64,000 bases of DNA, from NCBI RefSeq assembly GCF_009296265.1, contig NZ_WBJS01000002.1, positions 372,001 to 436,000 on the forward strand, read 5' to 3'. The notes under the pieces were generated by a model. The model made no database searches. It had not been told where the DNA came from and worked only from the letters and a program-made list of their open reading frames with translations. This document shows positions 1 to 9,075 of the stretch, in pieces. This DNA is from Thioclava sp. JE_KL1 (GTDB taxonomy: Bacteria > Pseudomonadota > Alphaproteobacteria > Rhodobacterales > Rhodobacteraceae). The number at the start of each line of letters is the position of its first letter. Position 1 is the stretch's first letter. Made by a program: the position numbers and the translations under genes.

Positions 1-1
1 G

Positions 2-496
2 ACGGTGCTCGCATTCGACCCGCGCGTGGCGGCGGCGTTCGATGCGCAGGGCTGGTTACGGCTGCGCATGGGCGCACGCCCGGAATTCGCCGATCCCGAT
101 GCCGCGCTGCGCTTTCGTCAGAACCTTGCTGCACTTGGAGAGGGGCGGGAGGTCGTCCGACCGATCCCGCTTGGACCTGAGGGCCGGGGCGTGCTGCGGC
201 TTGCATCGGGGCAATGGCGGGGCGGTCCGGCGCTGATCGGTCATCTGCGCGACATGCCGCGGGCCGAGGCTTTGCCGGTCACGCGGATCGCTGGGACGCT
301 CGATCTCAACCGCTCCGAGGCGCGGCTCGCGGCGCTTCTGTGCGATGGGGCGAGCCTGCGCGACGCGGCCGAGCGGCTGGGCTGGACGCTGGAAACCGCG
401 CGCTCGACCTCGAAGCAGATATACGCCCGCGCCGGGGTCAGCGGTCAGACGGGGCTGTTGCGCAAGATGTTCGGCTCGGCGCTCTGGCTGGGTTAG
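2..496 (+). CDS. LuxR-type helix-turn-helix regulator, C-terminal part (5' cut by window edge)
   Basis: The reading frame is open to the left edge, so the true start lies outside the window. The GTG at 5 is only the first possible internal start. The last 65 or so residues look like a LuxR/GerE DNA-binding domain: a SEARLAALLCDGASLRDAA stretch, a G-W-T-L-E-T-A-R recognition-helix region and a Q-I-Y-A-R-A tail. The part before it has no recognisable domain. In this family the missing N-terminus would normally hold a sensor. Its stop codon overlaps the stop of the convergent tauE gene by three bases. The target and ligand are unknown. Confidence 0.7.
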   Translation, partial: TVLAFDPRVAAAFDAQGWLRLRMGARPEFADPDAALRFRQNLAALGEGREVVRPIPLGPEGRGVLRLASGQWRGGPALIGHLRDMPRAEALPVTRIAGTLDLNRSEARLAALLCDGASLRDAAERLGWTLETARSTSKQIYARAGVSGQTGLLRKMFGSALWLG

Positions 497-1242
497 CCGC
501 GTGCAAAGAAGACCGCCGCCATCACCAGCCCGACCGCGATGATGAAGCCGCGCAGCAGCGCCATATTGGTGATGCGTTTCGACAGATGCGCGCCCAGATA
601 GCCGCCGATTGCGCTTGCGATGCCCAGCACCAGCACCGCCTGCCAGTCGATCAGCCCGGCCACCGCATAGGTCACGACCGAGACCAGCGACAGCACTGCC
701 GAGACGAGGTTCTTCAACCCGTTCATCGCGTGCAGATCGGTGAAGCCGATCAGGCCGAGCGCCGCGAGCAGCATGATCCCGAGCCCGCCGTTGAAATAGC
801 CGCCGTAGATCGTCACGGCCATCAGGAGGGCAAAGGCCGAAACCGCACCCATAGTGCGGCCCGAGCGCTGGAGCGCCTTCAGCAGCAACGGCCCGAAAGC
901 GAAAGCCGCCGTCGCGAGCAGCAACAGCCACGGGACCACGCCTGCGAACAGTTTTTCAGGGGTGATCAGCAGCAGCAGCGCACCGAGAAAACCGCCTGCC
1001 ACGGCGGCGATCAGGATCGTGCGCAGCGCCATCGGGCCCTTGTGGCGCAGCTCGTGGCGGAAGGCCCATGCGCTCGACAGATAGCCGGGCAGAGCCGCCA
1101 GCGTCGCGGTCGCATTCGCGGTGATCGGCGGCACGCCGGTCCAGACAAGCGCGGGGAAGGACAGGAAGGTCCCGCCGCCCGCGACCGCATTCAAAGCGCC
1201 CGCCGCGAGACCGCCGAGCGCGAGGATCAGAAAAGACAGCAT
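493..1242 (-). CDS. TSUP (TauE/SafE) family membrane permease
   Basis: A 249-residue hydrophobic protein with about eight predicted membrane segments. It opens with a small-residue-rich first helix (LALGGLAAGALNAVAGGG) that carries the typical TSUP start G-x-L-x-G, and a related G-G-Y-F-N-G-G motif lies in the middle. The length is normal for the family. Members export or import small organosulfur or organic anions such as sulfite, sulfoacetate or taurine-derived compounds, but the substrate cannot be read here. It starts 12 bases after the acuI stop on the same strand, so it is probably cotranscribed with acuR-acuI. That hints at a C3 or DMSP-linked anion. Confidence 0.85.
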   Translation of the reverse strand: MLSFLILALGGLAAGALNAVAGGGTFLSFPALVWTGVPPITANATATLAALPGYLSSAWAFRHELRHKGPMALRTILIAAVAGGFLGALLLLITPEKLFAGVVPWLLLLATAAFAFGPLLLKALQRSGRTMGAVSAFALLMAVTIYGGYFNGGLGIMLLAALGLIGFTDLHAMNGLKNLVSAVLSLVSVVTYAVAGLIDWQAVLVLGIASAIGGYLGAHLSKRITNMALLRGFIIAVGLVMAAVFFARG

Positions 1243-1254
1243 TTTTTACCGTAA

Positions 1255-2247
1255 TCAGCCAAGCTCAGGTGCGACCGGAACGACGATCCGCCCGCGGATC
1301 TTTCCTTCGAGGAATTTCGGCGCGGTTGCAATCACGTCTTCCAAGGCGACCTCGGTCTCCATCGCGGCGAGCTTGTCCATGTCGAGATCGGCGGCCAGGC
1401 GACGCCATGCCTCGACGCGGTCCGAAACCGGGCACATCACGCTGTCGACGCCTGCGAGCGTCACGCCGCGCAGGATGAAGGGGGCCACGGAGGTCGGCAG
1501 GTTCATCGAGCCCGCCAGACCGCAGGCCGCAACGGTGCCGCGATAGGTCATCATCGACAGGACATTGGCGAGCACTTCGCCGCCGACCACGTCGACAGCT
1601 CCGGCCCAGCGTTCCTTGTTCAGCGGGCGAGGTTTACCCGAGACATCCTCGCGCGGAACGATCGAGGAAGCGCCGAGGCCCTTGAGGTAGTCTTCCTCTT
1701 CGGGGCGTCCGGTGACGGCGGCCACGGTATAACCGAGCTTGCCCAGAAGCGCGGTCGCCACGCTGCCCACGCCGCCGGTCGCGCCGGTCACGACGACCTC
1801 GCCGCTCTCGGGCGTCACGCCATGCGCCTCAAGCGCCATTACGCAGAGCATCGCGGTGTAACCCGCCGTGCCGATCGCCATCGCCTGACGCAAGGAGATT
1901 CCGTCGGGCAGTTTCACCAACCAGTCGCCTTTCAGATGGGCGCGCTCGGCCAGCCCGCCCCAGTGTTTCTCGCCCACGCCCCAGCCGTTGAGCACGACCC
2001 GGTCGCCCTTGGCGAAATCGGGATGCTTGCTGTTGGCGACGATGCCCGAGCAGTCGATGCCCGGCACCATTGGGAAGCTGCGCACCACGGGGCCCGCGCC
2101 GGTGATCGCCAGCGCGTCCTTGTAGTTCATCGTCGAGTAGGCGACGTCGACGGCCACCTCGCCCTCGGCCAGATCGGGCAGGTCGATTTCCTTGAGCGCG
2201 GCGCTCTGGGTCTCTTCGGGTTTCTCGATCAGAATGGCTTTGACCAT
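1255..2247 (-). CDS. acuI: Acryloyl-CoA reductase (MDR family, AcuI/YhdH type)
   Basis: A 330-residue zinc-independent medium-chain dehydrogenase. The N-terminal GroES-like domain has the conserved [14 protein letters not shown] and PGIDCSG motifs. The Rossmann domain has [12 protein letters not shown], and the GWGVGE loop is typical of the YhdH/AcuI group. AcuI reduces acryloyl-CoA to propionyl-CoA with NADPH, which detoxifies acrylate from DMSP or 3-hydroxypropionate breakdown. The TetR-type gene acuR lies directly upstream, 11 bases away, as in Rhodobacter sphaeroides, which supports AcuI over generic YhdH. An AAAGGA ribosome site precedes the ATG. No DMSP lyase gene (dddL) follows; a TSUP permease does. 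Confidence 0.88.
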   Translation of the reverse strand: MVKAILIEKPEETQSAALKEIDLPDLAEGEVAVDVAYSTMNYKDALAITGAGPVVRSFPMVPGIDCSGIVANSKHPDFAKGDRVVLNGWGVGEKHWGGLAERAHLKGDWLVKLPDGISLRQAMAIGTAGYTAMLCVMALEAHGVTPESGEVVVTGATGGVGSVATALLGKLGYTVAAVTGRPEEEDYLKGLGASSIVPREDVSGKPRPLNKERWAGAVDVVGGEVLANVLSMMTYRGTVAACGLAGSMNLPTSVAPFILRGVTLAGVDSVMCPVSDRVEAWRRLAADLDMDKLAAMETEVALEDVIATAPKFLEGKIRGRIVVPVAPELG

Positions 2248-2258
2248 GGGGTATCCTT

Positions 2259-2888
2259 TCAGCTTCGGGCGAGCCGCAGGAAGCCGTCGGTAAAACGGCG
2301 CAGCGGCTCGGGGTTGCGTTGAAGTTTGGTGCGCAGGACCGCGCCTTCCCAGCCGGTCCAGAACAGCTCTGCGAGGGCGTCGGGGTCGTGATCGGGGCCG
2401 ATTTCGCCCGCCGTTTGCGCAGCGCGAAGGCAGGTCGCGGTGAGTCTTTGCCAGCGCTCGAATACCGCGATCAGGCGGGTGCGGAACTCCTCAGGTAGGC
2501 TGCCCATCTCCTGACCGAGATTGCCGATCAGGCAGCCACGGCGAAAATCGAACCGCGCCATGCCCGCCTCGGCCTCTTCGGTGAAGGCAGTGAGCCGGGC
2601 GAGGGGGCTGAGGTCCGCGCGGCTGAAGGCGCGGCGGAGCTTGTCTTCGAAATAGCTGCCATAGGCGTCGATCAGGGCCGCGCCGAAGGCCGCTTTCGTC
2701 GGGAAGTAATGGTAGAAACTGCCCTTGGTCACACCGGCGGCGGCGGTGATCTCGTCGAGGGCGACGCTCGCGTAGCCGCGCTCGGTCAGTTGCGCCAACC
2801 CCGCTTGAATCAGCGCCTTTCGGGCGTCCTGATCCTCCGGTTTGCGGCGCGGGCGGCCACGGCGCGATGGGGCTGGCGTAGCGGTCAT
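2259..2888 (-). CDS. acuR: TetR family repressor, AcuR-like
   Basis: 209 residues. The N-terminal TetR helix-turn-helix (roughly residues 23-70) contains [19 protein letters not shown], preceded by an arginine-rich RRGRPRRKP arm. The ligand domain carries [15 protein letters not shown] and the D-P-D-A-L-A-E tract seen in AcuR of R. sphaeroides (recalled similarity, not aligned). AcuR represses acuI and is released by acrylate. Here it is the first gene of acuR-acuI-tauE. A perfect inverted repeat sits just before its start, so autoregulation is likely. Confidence 0.85.
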   Translation of the reverse strand: MTATPAPSRRGRPRRKPEDQDARKALIQAGLAQLTERGYASVALDEITAAAGVTKGSFYHYFPTKAAFGAALIDAYGSYFEDKLRRAFSRADLSPLARLTAFTEEAEAGMARFDFRRGCLIGNLGQEMGSLPEEFRTRLIAVFERWQRLTATCLRAAQTAGEIGPDHDPDALAELFWTGWEGAVLRTKLQRNPEPLRRFTDGFLRLARS

Positions 2889-2899
2889 GCGGAATTAAT

Positions 2900-2913
2900 A
2901 TACCATGCGGTAT
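2900..2913. promoter_or_regulatory. Candidate AcuR operator, ATACC-N4-GGTAT
   Basis: The inverted repeat ATACCATGCGGTAT has perfect 5-base arms and a 4-base spacer. It lies 12 bases upstream of the acuR start in an AT-rich stretch that is unusual for this window. The position and form fit a TetR-family autoregulatory operator; that AcuR binds it is inference. Confidence 0.6.
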
Positions 2914-2919
2914 GATAAA

Positions 2920-3087
2920 TCAATTGCCGCGATTTTCACGCTGCGCCGCGCCGGGGGTCACCGACCTGCGGCAGCGCTCTGAGCAGTAGCGCACGCTCTC
3001 CCAATCCCGGGCCCATTTCTTGCGCCACGCGAAGGGGCGGCCACAGTTGGCACAGAGCTTCGTCGGCAGGTCGGATTTACGGCGCAT
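2920..3087 (-). CDS. Small DUF2256-type zinc-ribbon protein
   Basis: A protein of about 55 residues with a CANCGRPF and YCSERCRR cysteine pair, the C-x2-C...C-x3-C pattern and W-x-R-K-x-W-x-R-x-W core of DUF2256. The frame can be extended upstream to 3231, but that part is low-complexity, arginine-rich and runs through the hemN terminator. The start is therefore placed at the ATG at 3087; an ATG at 3093 is also possible. Family members are often found near photolyase or cryptochrome genes, which are not seen here. The role is unknown. It lies just beyond the hemN terminator on the same strand. Confidence 0.7.
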   Translation of the reverse strand: MRRKSDLPTKLCANCGRPFAWRKKWARDWESVRYCSERCRRSVTPGAAQRENRGN

Positions 3088-3135
3088 CTTCATGCAGAGC
3101 GATACGCGGCGGGCGCGGCCCCGGATGACCCGCGC

Positions 3136-3164
3136 AAAAGAAAAGGGGCCGCCGCCGCGACCCC
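3136..3164 (-). terminator. Rho-independent terminator after hemN
   Basis: On the minus strand a 7-bp GC stem (GGGGTCG with CGGCCCC, one G-T pair, 6-base loop) is followed by TTTTCTTTT. It begins 23 bases beyond the hemN stop. Confidence 0.85.
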
Positions 3165-3187
3165 TCTCTTGTCCCTCTTCCCTGCGA

Positions 3188-4543
3188 TTAGATCGCCGAG
3201 CTATGCCCGGCTTTCGACAGATCATAGGCATCGAAATGGCGTGCGATCATCCGGGTCAATGGGCGTGCCTTGACCGGAATGCGCAGCCCCTCCGCGCTCA
3301 CCTGAACCATGTCGCCGAAATGCTCGGCACACGTGGCGAACAGCGCGGACAACTCCTCCGGATCGGCGCCGAAGTCCTGCACCAGTTCCGCTGCGCTCAC
3401 TTCGAAATCGCACATCAGCGCCTCGATCAGACGCGCGCGCATCTTGTCATCCGCGGTGAAGCGGTGCCCGCGCGAGGTCGAGAACCGATCCGCCCGGATC
3501 GCCGCGGTATGGGCCGAGGTGGCGGGTGCGTTCTGCGCATAGCCTTGCGGGAAGCGCGAGATCGACGAAGCGCCGAGCCCGACCAGCGCTTCGGCCTGAT
3601 CGTCGGTATAGCCCTGGAAATTGCGCCGCAGCTTGCCTGCCCTTTGCGCGATCGAGAGGCCGTCGGTCGGCAGGGCGAAATGGTCGATGCCGATCTCGTC
3701 ATAGCCGTCGGCCACGAACAACTCGCGCGCCACCTCGAAGAGCTTCAGGCGTTCCTGCGGAGTGGGCAGGTGATCCGACGGGATCATGGTCTGGCGCCGC
3801 GCCATCCACGGCACATGCGCGTAGCCGTAAAGCGCCACCCGGTCGGGGCCGAGCGACAGCAGCTTCTGCACCGAGTCCGCGATCTTCGTCGGCGTCTGGT
3901 GCGGAAGCCCGTAGAGGATATCGGCGTTGAGGCTCGCGACATCGCGTTCGCGAATCATGTCGACCGCGGCCTTGGTGATCTCGTAGCTCTGATCGCGCCC
4001 GATAACGCCTTGGATTTGCGGGTCGAAATCCTGCACCCCGATCGAGGCCCGGTTCATTCCCGATTCGACCAGCGCGTCGATGCGCTCGGCGTCGATCTCA
4101 TTCGGGTCGATCTCGACCGAGAATTCCGCACCTTCGCCCATGGGCACCGCGTCGAAGACCGCGTCGGCGAGGCGGCGCATCATCTCGGCGGGCATCAGCG
4201 TCGGCGTGCCGCCTCCCCAATGCAGGCGCGACAGCGTGACGCCGGGCGCCAACCGTTCCTTGAAAAGACGCAGTTCGGCCAGCAGAGTCTCGGCATAGGC
4301 GCGCACCGGTTCTTCGCTTTGCGTGCCTTGCGTGCGGCAGGCGCAGAACCAGCACAGCCGTCGGCAAAACGGCACATGCATATAAAGGGAGATCGACGCA
4401 CCTTCGGGGATCGCTTCGATCCAGTGCGCGAATTCCATCGGCCCGACATCGCCCGCGAAATGGGGGGCGGTGGGGTAGCTTGTGTAGCGGGGCACCCGTG
4501 CGTCGAAGAGCCCGAGCCGGGTCAGTTGCGATTCCTGTTCCAT
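3188..4543 (-). CDS. hemN: Oxygen-independent coproporphyrinogen III oxidase (radical SAM)
   Basis: 451 residues, the usual HemN length. The radical-SAM cluster motif is C60-x3-C64-x2-C67 followed by C69 (YMHVPFC...FCAC), with HWGGGTPT and the IGVQDFDP motif after it. It oxidatively decarboxylates coproporphyrinogen III to protoporphyrinogen IX without oxygen, in the cytoplasm, using SAM and a 4Fe-4S cluster. It is divergent from fnrL, with an FNR box in the 60-base gap, as for hemZ/hemN in Rhodobacter. No clear Shine-Dalgarno sequence precedes the ATG. The oxygen-dependent counterpart hemF is also in this window. Confidence 0.95.
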   Translation of the reverse strand: MEQESQLTRLGLFDARVPRYTSYPTAPHFAGDVGPMEFAHWIEAIPEGASISLYMHVPFCRRLCWFCACRTQGTQSEEPVRAYAETLLAELRLFKERLAPGVTLSRLHWGGGTPTLMPAEMMRRLADAVFDAVPMGEGAEFSVEIDPNEIDAERIDALVESGMNRASIGVQDFDPQIQGVIGRDQSYEITKAAVDMIRERDVASLNADILYGLPHQTPTKIADSVQKLLSLGPDRVALYGYAHVPWMARRQTMIPSDHLPTPQERLKLFEVARELFVADGYDEIGIDHFALPTDGLSIAQRAGKLRRNFQGYTDDQAEALVGLGASSISRFPQGYAQNAPATSAHTAAIRADRFSTSRGHRFTADDKMRARLIEALMCDFEVSAAELVQDFGADPEELSALFATCAEHFGDMVQVSAEGLRIPVKARPLTRMIARHFDAYDLSKAGHSSAI

Positions 4544-4578
4544 AGGCGTATCTTTAGATGTAAGACGCGCAACAGAAT

Positions 4579-4592
4579 TTGACCCAGATCAA
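4579..4592. promoter_or_regulatory. FNR box between hemN and fnrL
   Basis: TTGACCCAGATCAA matches the TTGAT-N4-ATCAA consensus with one mismatch. Its centre is about 42 bases upstream of the hemN ATG and about 18 bases upstream of the fnrL ATG. Activation of hemN and autoregulation of fnrL are the likely effects. Confidence 0.85.
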
Positions 4593-4603
4593 GCAATATC
4601 CAC

Positions 4604-5350
4604 ATGGCACATGATGACGTTCAGCCTGCTTCGCTCGCCTGCGGAGACTGCCCGATCCAACATCGCGCTGTGTGCGCACGATGCGATGCAGACGAGCTCG
4701 AACAGCTTGAGAAGATCAAATATTACCGAAGTTTCGAGGCGGGCCAGACGATTATCTGGGCTGGCGACCAGATGGATTTCGTGGCCTCGGTCGTCTCGGG
4801 CATCGCGACTCTGACGCAGACGCTCGAGGACGGGCGCACCCAGATGGTGGGTCTGTTGCTGCCCTCGGATTTCGTGGGCCGTCCCGGGCGTAACCGCGCC
4901 GCCTATAACGTGACCGCGACCACCGACATTCTGATGTGCTGCTTCCGCCGCAAGCCTTTCGAGGAGATGATGGAGCGCACGCCCCATATCGCGCAGCGAC
5001 TGTTGCAGATGACGCTCGACGAACTGGACGCGGCGCGCGAATGGATGCTGCTTCTCGGCCGCAAGACCGCGCGCGAGAAGATCGCCTCGCTGCTGTCGAT
5101 CGTGGCGCGGCGCGATGCGTCGATCAACATGAGCCCCAGCGCCCGGCAGATGGTGTTCGATCTGCCGCTGACGCGCGAGGCGATGGCCGATTACCTCGGG
5201 CTGACGCTCGAGACGGTGAGCCGCCAGATGTCCGCGCTCAAACGCGACGGGGTGATCGAGCTGCAGGGCAAGCGCCATGTCACCGTGCCGGATATGGATC
5301 GGCTGCTGCTGGAAGCAGGTGATGACAGCGACGGCGGTTTCCTCATCTGA
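4604..5350 (+). CDS. fnrL: Crp/Fnr family oxygen-sensing regulator FnrL
   Basis: 248 residues. The N-terminal cysteines (C13, C16, C24, C27) and a central C112/C113 can supply four ligands for an oxygen-labile 4Fe-4S cluster. A cyclic-nucleotide-type beta-barrel follows. The C-terminal helix-turn-helix (LTREAMADYLGLTLETVSRQ) keeps the E-x2-S-R residues that read TTGAT half-sites. It activates microaerobic and anaerobic genes. The four FNR boxes in this window fit its targets: hemN, uspA, ccoN and ccoG. The gene ends 12 bases from a convergent lipoprotein gene. Confidence 0.95.
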   Translation: MAHDDVQPASLACGDCPIQHRAVCARCDADELEQLEKIKYYRSFEAGQTIIWAGDQMDFVASVVSGIATLTQTLEDGRTQMVGLLLPSDFVGRPGRNRAAYNVTATTDILMCCFRRKPFEEMMERTPHIAQRLLQMTLDELDAAREWMLLLGRKTAREKIASLLSIVARRDASINMSPSARQMVFDLPLTREAMADYLGLTLETVSRQMSALKRDGVIELQGKRHVTVPDMDRLLLEAGDDSDGGFLI

Positions 5351-5362
5351 GCATCCGTCCGC

Positions 5363-5776
5363 TCAGGGGGACACGCACTGACGATATGTGAGGGGCTTCA
5401 TCGAGTCCCGCGTGATATCCTGACGCGAGAGGTAGATGCCCGTGCTCGACAGGGTCAGCACGATGTCGCGCTGCCATTTTTGTCCTTCGCCAGTAAAATT
5501 CCACGTCGCCCGCACCACGCGATCGGTCGCGCTGTCGATCTTAGTGAGTTTGGCCTGCGACTCGTAGAATTGCAGGCTGTCCGGCTTCACCACCATCAGC
5601 CCCTTGGCGTCATCGCGCGAGCCGTCGCAATCGGCCTTCGTCAGCCCCCAGCGCCCGACCATGCCCTCCGGCAGCGTCGTGGGCATCGCCCCGTCTTTTT
5701 TCGGCGTCATCTCCTGACAGGCGGCGAGCAGGGCGAGGCTGGCGAGAAGGGCGGGCAGGATGATGCGGCGGGTCAT
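5363..5776 (-). CDS. Small secreted lipoprotein of unknown function
   Basis: 137 residues. An N-terminal signal (RRIILPALLASLALLAAC) ends in a lipobox with the lipidated cysteine at C20. The mature part has GRWGLTKADCDG near its start, a single later cysteine near the C-terminus (RQCVSP) that could pair with it, and several beta-prone stretches. It resembles small lipoproteins common in Rhodobacterales, with a lipocalin-like or protease-inhibitor-like look, but no family can be assigned with confidence. It is convergent with fnrL and appears monocistronic. Confidence 0.7.
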   Translation of the reverse strand: MTRRIILPALLASLALLAACQEMTPKKDGAMPTTLPEGMVGRWGLTKADCDGSRDDAKGLMVVKPDSLQFYESQAKLTKIDSATDRVVRATWNFTGEGQKWQRDIVLTLSSTGIYLSRQDITRDSMKPLTYRQCVSP

Positions 5777-5938
5777 TGTGGGGCTCCGGTCTTTATTTAA
5801 CCAGCCAACCCGTCAGCGCGACCGGAGTTCCGCGCAGGGCAGGGATGTCGCGACAAGGTCGCGAATTCGCGCGGGTTCTGCCCCGGTTTCGGCACTGTCG
5901 TTAGGTAAACAAGGGGAGGCAGCATCGAGGAAGGTCTT

Positions 5939-6307
5939 ATGCGTATCCTGTTTACTTGTTTCTTCCTCGTTGCCGTTCCAGGCCTGAGTGTGGCGCAGCC
6001 GTTGTCGCAGAGTATGGCGCAATGCTCGGGCCTGTTTCACGGCGTCGGCACGATGATGTCCGATCCCGCGCGGGCGGAAAAGCTCGACCGGGCGGGGATG
6101 ATCTGGCGAGGCGCGGCGATCAAGCAGGCCGAGGCTGAAGGGCGCGCAGATGCCGCCATCTGGGTGGCGGGTCATCAGCGTGAAAGCTTCGACGACTGGC
6201 GTGGGCGCGGCAAGATGGCGGCCTTCTCGCAGGACTTCCGCGACTGGGCCAGCTATTGCCGCAAACTCGGCAAGGCGAAGGGCATCGAAACCGACTTGCA
6301 CCAATGA
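5939..6307 (+). CDS. Small secreted protein of unknown function
   Basis: 122 residues with a signal peptide (LFTCFFLVAVPGLSVAQ, likely cleaved after VA). The mature protein is mainly helical and has two cysteines (AQCSGLFHG and SYCRKLG) that may form a disulfide. A MAQCSGLFHGVGTMM start and a DWASYCRKLG end are visible. I do not recognise the family. It is probably periplasmic. The gene stands alone between the divergent lipoprotein gene and the convergent uspA. Confidence 0.65.
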   Translation: MRILFTCFFLVAVPGLSVAQPLSQSMAQCSGLFHGVGTMMSDPARAEKLDRAGMIWRGAAIKQAEAEGRADAAIWVAGHQRESFDDWRGRGKMAAFSQDFRDWASYCRKLGKAKGIETDLHQ

Positions 6308-6331
6308 AAACGGCGCCCCGAGAGGCGCCGT
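6307..6331 (-). terminator. Terminator for uspA
   Basis: A perfect 8-bp inverted repeat (ACGGCGCC, GGCGCCGT, 6-base loop) is followed on the minus strand by TTTTC. It starts 25 bases past the uspA stop and may also slow plus-strand transcription. Confidence 0.75.
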
Positions 6332-6355
6332 CATCCGTTCTGAAAAGTGATGCGC

Positions 6356-7195
6356 TCAGTGCGCCATGATCACCGGAACCTCTGCCATCTCGAGCATGTG
6401 GCGCGTCGCCCCGCCCAAGATCGCTTCGCGGAAGCGCGAATGGCCGTAAGCCCCCATCACGATCGCATCGGCCTCGCTGTCGCTGACATGACGGTTGAGC
6501 ACGTCCGACACGCGCGGCATGGTCTTGGCCAGCACCGACACCTCGGCATGGACGCCGTGACGCGCCAGCATCTGGCTGAGTTGGCCGCCGGGGTCGGAGC
6601 GCTCAGGCCCATGTGCGGGCGGGTCGATCACGGTGATATCGACCAGATCGGCGGATTTCAGAACGGGCAGGGCGGCGCGGACGGCACGCATCGCCTCATG
6701 AGATTGATTCCACGCGATAACGACGCGCTTGGCGGGCATGTCGCCGTTATACCCGTCGGGCACGATCGCGACCGGAACCTGACCCTCGAAGAGCGCGGCT
6801 TCGACCGCGGCCTCGATTTCCGGCCCGCGGCCCTCGCCATAGGGGCGCCCCATCACGACCAGATCGGCGAAGCGCGCCCGCTGCCCGACAACCGTCGGCA
6901 TCGCGCCGATTTGCGAGACGACCGCATCGACGCCCCAGCGGATATCTTCGGCTTCGAGCCGCGCGCGCACCGCGGTCTCGGCATTGCGCGCATCGTCCTG
7001 CGCGCGGTCCATCGTTTCCTGCTGCACGAAGGCGGTCGCGCCCGCGTAGTAATAACCGGTCTGCGTGCGGTCCACGCCGAGGCAGAGCACGTCGAGATGG
7101 GCGTCGCGCCGCCGGGCGACGGCCACGGCGGTATCGATCTGTGTCGCGGCCGCCTTGGGATCCGTGACGATCGTGAGAAGTGTCTTGTAAGCCAT
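6356..7195 (-). CDS. uspA: Tandem universal stress protein
   Basis: 279 residues from the ATG at 7195 (MAYKTLLTIVTD); longer upstream starts would run through the FNR-box promoter. It has two Usp domains. The second ends with the nucleotide-binding signature VMGAYGHSRFREAILGGATRHML (G-x2-G-x9-G-S/T type). The first has VMGRPYGEG and lacks the full signature. Usp proteins of this layout lie upstream of, and divergent from, ccoNOQP in Rhodobacter and Paracoccus. Two FNR boxes occupy the shared 263-base promoter region, so low-oxygen induction is expected. Its exact function is not established. Confidence 0.88.
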   Translation of the reverse strand: MAYKTLLTIVTDPKAAATQIDTAVAVARRRDAHLDVLCLGVDRTQTGYYYAGATAFVQQETMDRAQDDARNAETAVRARLEAEDIRWGVDAVVSQIGAMPTVVGQRARFADLVVMGRPYGEGRGPEIEAAVEAALFEGQVPVAIVPDGYNGDMPAKRVVIAWNQSHEAMRAVRAALPVLKSADLVDITVIDPPAHGPERSDPGGQLSQMLARHGVHAEVSVLAKTMPRVSDVLNRHVSDSEADAIVMGAYGHSRFREAILGGATRHMLEMAEVPVIMAH

Positions 7196-7267
7196 GGGTC
7201 CTGTCCTTGCGCCAAAAGCGAATAAGCATGTGAGACCAGAGACTAACCCGAAGAGATCGGCCGCACT

Positions 7268-7281
7268 TTGACGCGGATCAA
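7268..7281. promoter_or_regulatory. FNR box, proximal to uspA
   Basis: TTGACGCGGATCAA has one mismatch to TTGAT-N4-ATCAA. It is centred about 80 bases upstream of the uspA start and about 184 bases upstream of ccoN, so uspA is the more likely target. Confidence 0.82.
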
Positions 7282-7340
7282 GGGACGTGCCCGTCATATC
7301 ACATAACTGCGACCGAATGGCGCACTGTGATCGCGAGCAT

Positions 7341-7354
7341 TTGATGCAGATCAA
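7341..7354. promoter_or_regulatory. FNR box, proximal to ccoN
   Basis: TTGATGCAGATCAA is a perfect match to the FNR consensus, centred about 111 bases upstream of the ccoN start. It is the best FNR site in the window and is expected to drive ccoNOQP under low oxygen. Confidence 0.9.
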
Positions 7355-7458
7355 GGCATCGTGCATACCCTCGGACCACAAGGACTCCAGTCAAGCCCAG
7401 GAGGATTCTCGGTTTACGAGGGTGCCGCAGGGGCAGACCAGACGAAGGGACGCACAAA

Positions 7459-9063
7459 ATGTGGGATTATATCAAGCTGATCGCGCTTGGCCTTGTGGCG
7501 GTTCTGGCCGCCATTGCGGCCGGCTACGCGCGCGATCTTGCCTATCAGGTGAATGCAGTCGAGGTCATGCTGGCCGCGGTCATCGCATTCATCTGGGTGC
7601 TTCGCACCATGGGGAGCCGCCAGCCGGTGGCTCAGAACGAGTATTTCGACGGCGTGGTTCGCGCCGGGGTGATCGCGACGACCTTCTGGGGTGTCGTGGG
7701 TTTCCTGGTCGCCGTCATTATCGCCTTCCAGCTGGCCTATCCGGCGCTCAATTTCGAATGGGCACAGGGCTATCTGAACTTTGGCAAACTGCGCCCGCTG
7801 CACACGTCGGCGGTGATTTTCGCTTTCGGTGGCAACGCGCTGATCGCATCGTCGTTCTACGTGGTGCAGCGCACCTCGGCAGCGCGGTTGTTCGGTGGCA
7901 ACAGCCTCGGCTGGTTCGTGTTCTGGGGCTATAACCTGTTCATCGTACTCGCCGCGACCGGCTACATCCTCGGCGCAACGCAGTCGAAGGAATATGCCGA
8001 GCCGGAATGGTATGTCGACATCTGGCTGACGATCGTCTGGGTCGCTTATCTGCTGGCCTTCCTCGGCACGATCTTCAAGCGCAAGGAACCCCATATCTAC
8101 GTCGCCAACTGGTTCTACCTTTCCTTCATCGTGACCATCGCGATGCTGCACATCGTGAACAACCTGTCGATCCCGGTCTCGTTCTTCGGTTCGAAGTCGG
8201 TTCAGGTCTTCTCGGGCGTGCAGGACGCAATGACGCAATGGTGGTACGGCCACAACGCGGTGGGCTTCTTCCTGACCGCAGGCTTCCTGGGCATGATGTA
8301 TTACTTCGTGCCGAAGCAGGCTGAACGTCCGGTCTACTCCTACAAGCTGTCGATCGTGCACTTCTGGGCGCTGATCTTCCTGTACATCTGGGCCGGTCCG
8401 CACCACCTGCACTACACGGCGCTGCCCGACTGGGCCTCGACGCTGGGCATGACCTTCTCGGTGATCCTGTGGATGCCCTCCTGGGGTGGCATGATCAACG
8501 GTCTGATGACGCTCTCGGGCGCATGGGACAAGCTGCGCACCGATCCGATCATCCGCATGATGGTGGTGTCGGTCGGCTTCTACGGCATGTCGACCTTCGA
8601 AGGCCCGATGATGTCGATCAAGGCGGTGAACTCGCTGTCGCACTACACCGACTGGACGATCGGTCACGTGCACTCGGGTGCGCTCGGCTGGAACGGCATG
8701 ATCACCTTCGGCATGCTCTACTTCCTCGTGCCACGTCTGTGGGCACGTGAAGGGCTCTACTCGCTGAAACTGGTCAGCTGGCACTTCTGGCTCTCCACCA
8801 TCGGGATCGTGCTCTACGCCGCTTCGATGTGGGTCGCCGGGATCATGCAGGGCCTGATGTGGCGCGAAGTGGACAGCCAGGGCTTCCTCGTGAACGCCTT
8901 CGCCGACACCGTGGCCGCTATGCATCCGATGTTCGTGGTCCGTGGTCTGGGCGGTGTGCTCTACCTCACGGGTGGCATCATCATGGCCTACAATCTGTGG
9001 ATGACCGTCGCTCGTCAGCCGCGCGTGGAATCGCGTTCGGTTGCCGCCGTGCCGGCTGAATAA
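7459..9063 (+). CDS. ccoN: cbb3-type cytochrome c oxidase catalytic subunit I
   Basis: 534 residues with about 12 membrane helices. It carries the haem- and copper-ligand histidine regions of the haem-copper oxidases: [47 protein letters not shown] and [15 protein letters not shown]. The catalytic haem b3-CuB site reduces oxygen to water and pumps protons in the inner membrane. It is the first gene of ccoNOQP, with an FNR box upstream. An AAGGGACGCAC stretch precedes the ATG. The length fits the family. Confidence 0.98.
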   Translation: MWDYIKLIALGLVAVLAAIAAGYARDLAYQVNAVEVMLAAVIAFIWVLRTMGSRQPVAQNEYFDGVVRAGVIATTFWGVVGFLVAVIIAFQLAYPALNFEWAQGYLNFGKLRPLHTSAVIFAFGGNALIASSFYVVQRTSAARLFGGNSLGWFVFWGYNLFIVLAATGYILGATQSKEYAEPEWYVDIWLTIVWVAYLLAFLGTIFKRKEPHIYVANWFYLSFIVTIAMLHIVNNLSIPVSFFGSKSVQVFSGVQDAMTQWWYGHNAVGFFLTAGFLGMMYYFVPKQAERPVYSYKLSIVHFWALIFLYIWAGPHHLHYTALPDWASTLGMTFSVILWMPSWGGMINGLMTLSGAWDKLRTDPIIRMMVVSVGFYGMSTFEGPMMSIKAVNSLSHYTDWTIGHVHSGALGWNGMITFGMLYFLVPRLWAREGLYSLKLVSWHFWLSTIGIVLYAASMWVAGIMQGLMWREVDSQGFLVNAFADTVAAMHPMFVVRGLGGVLYLTGGIIMAYNLWMTVARQPRVESRSVAAVPAE

Positions 9064-9075
9064 GGAGAGGAACAG

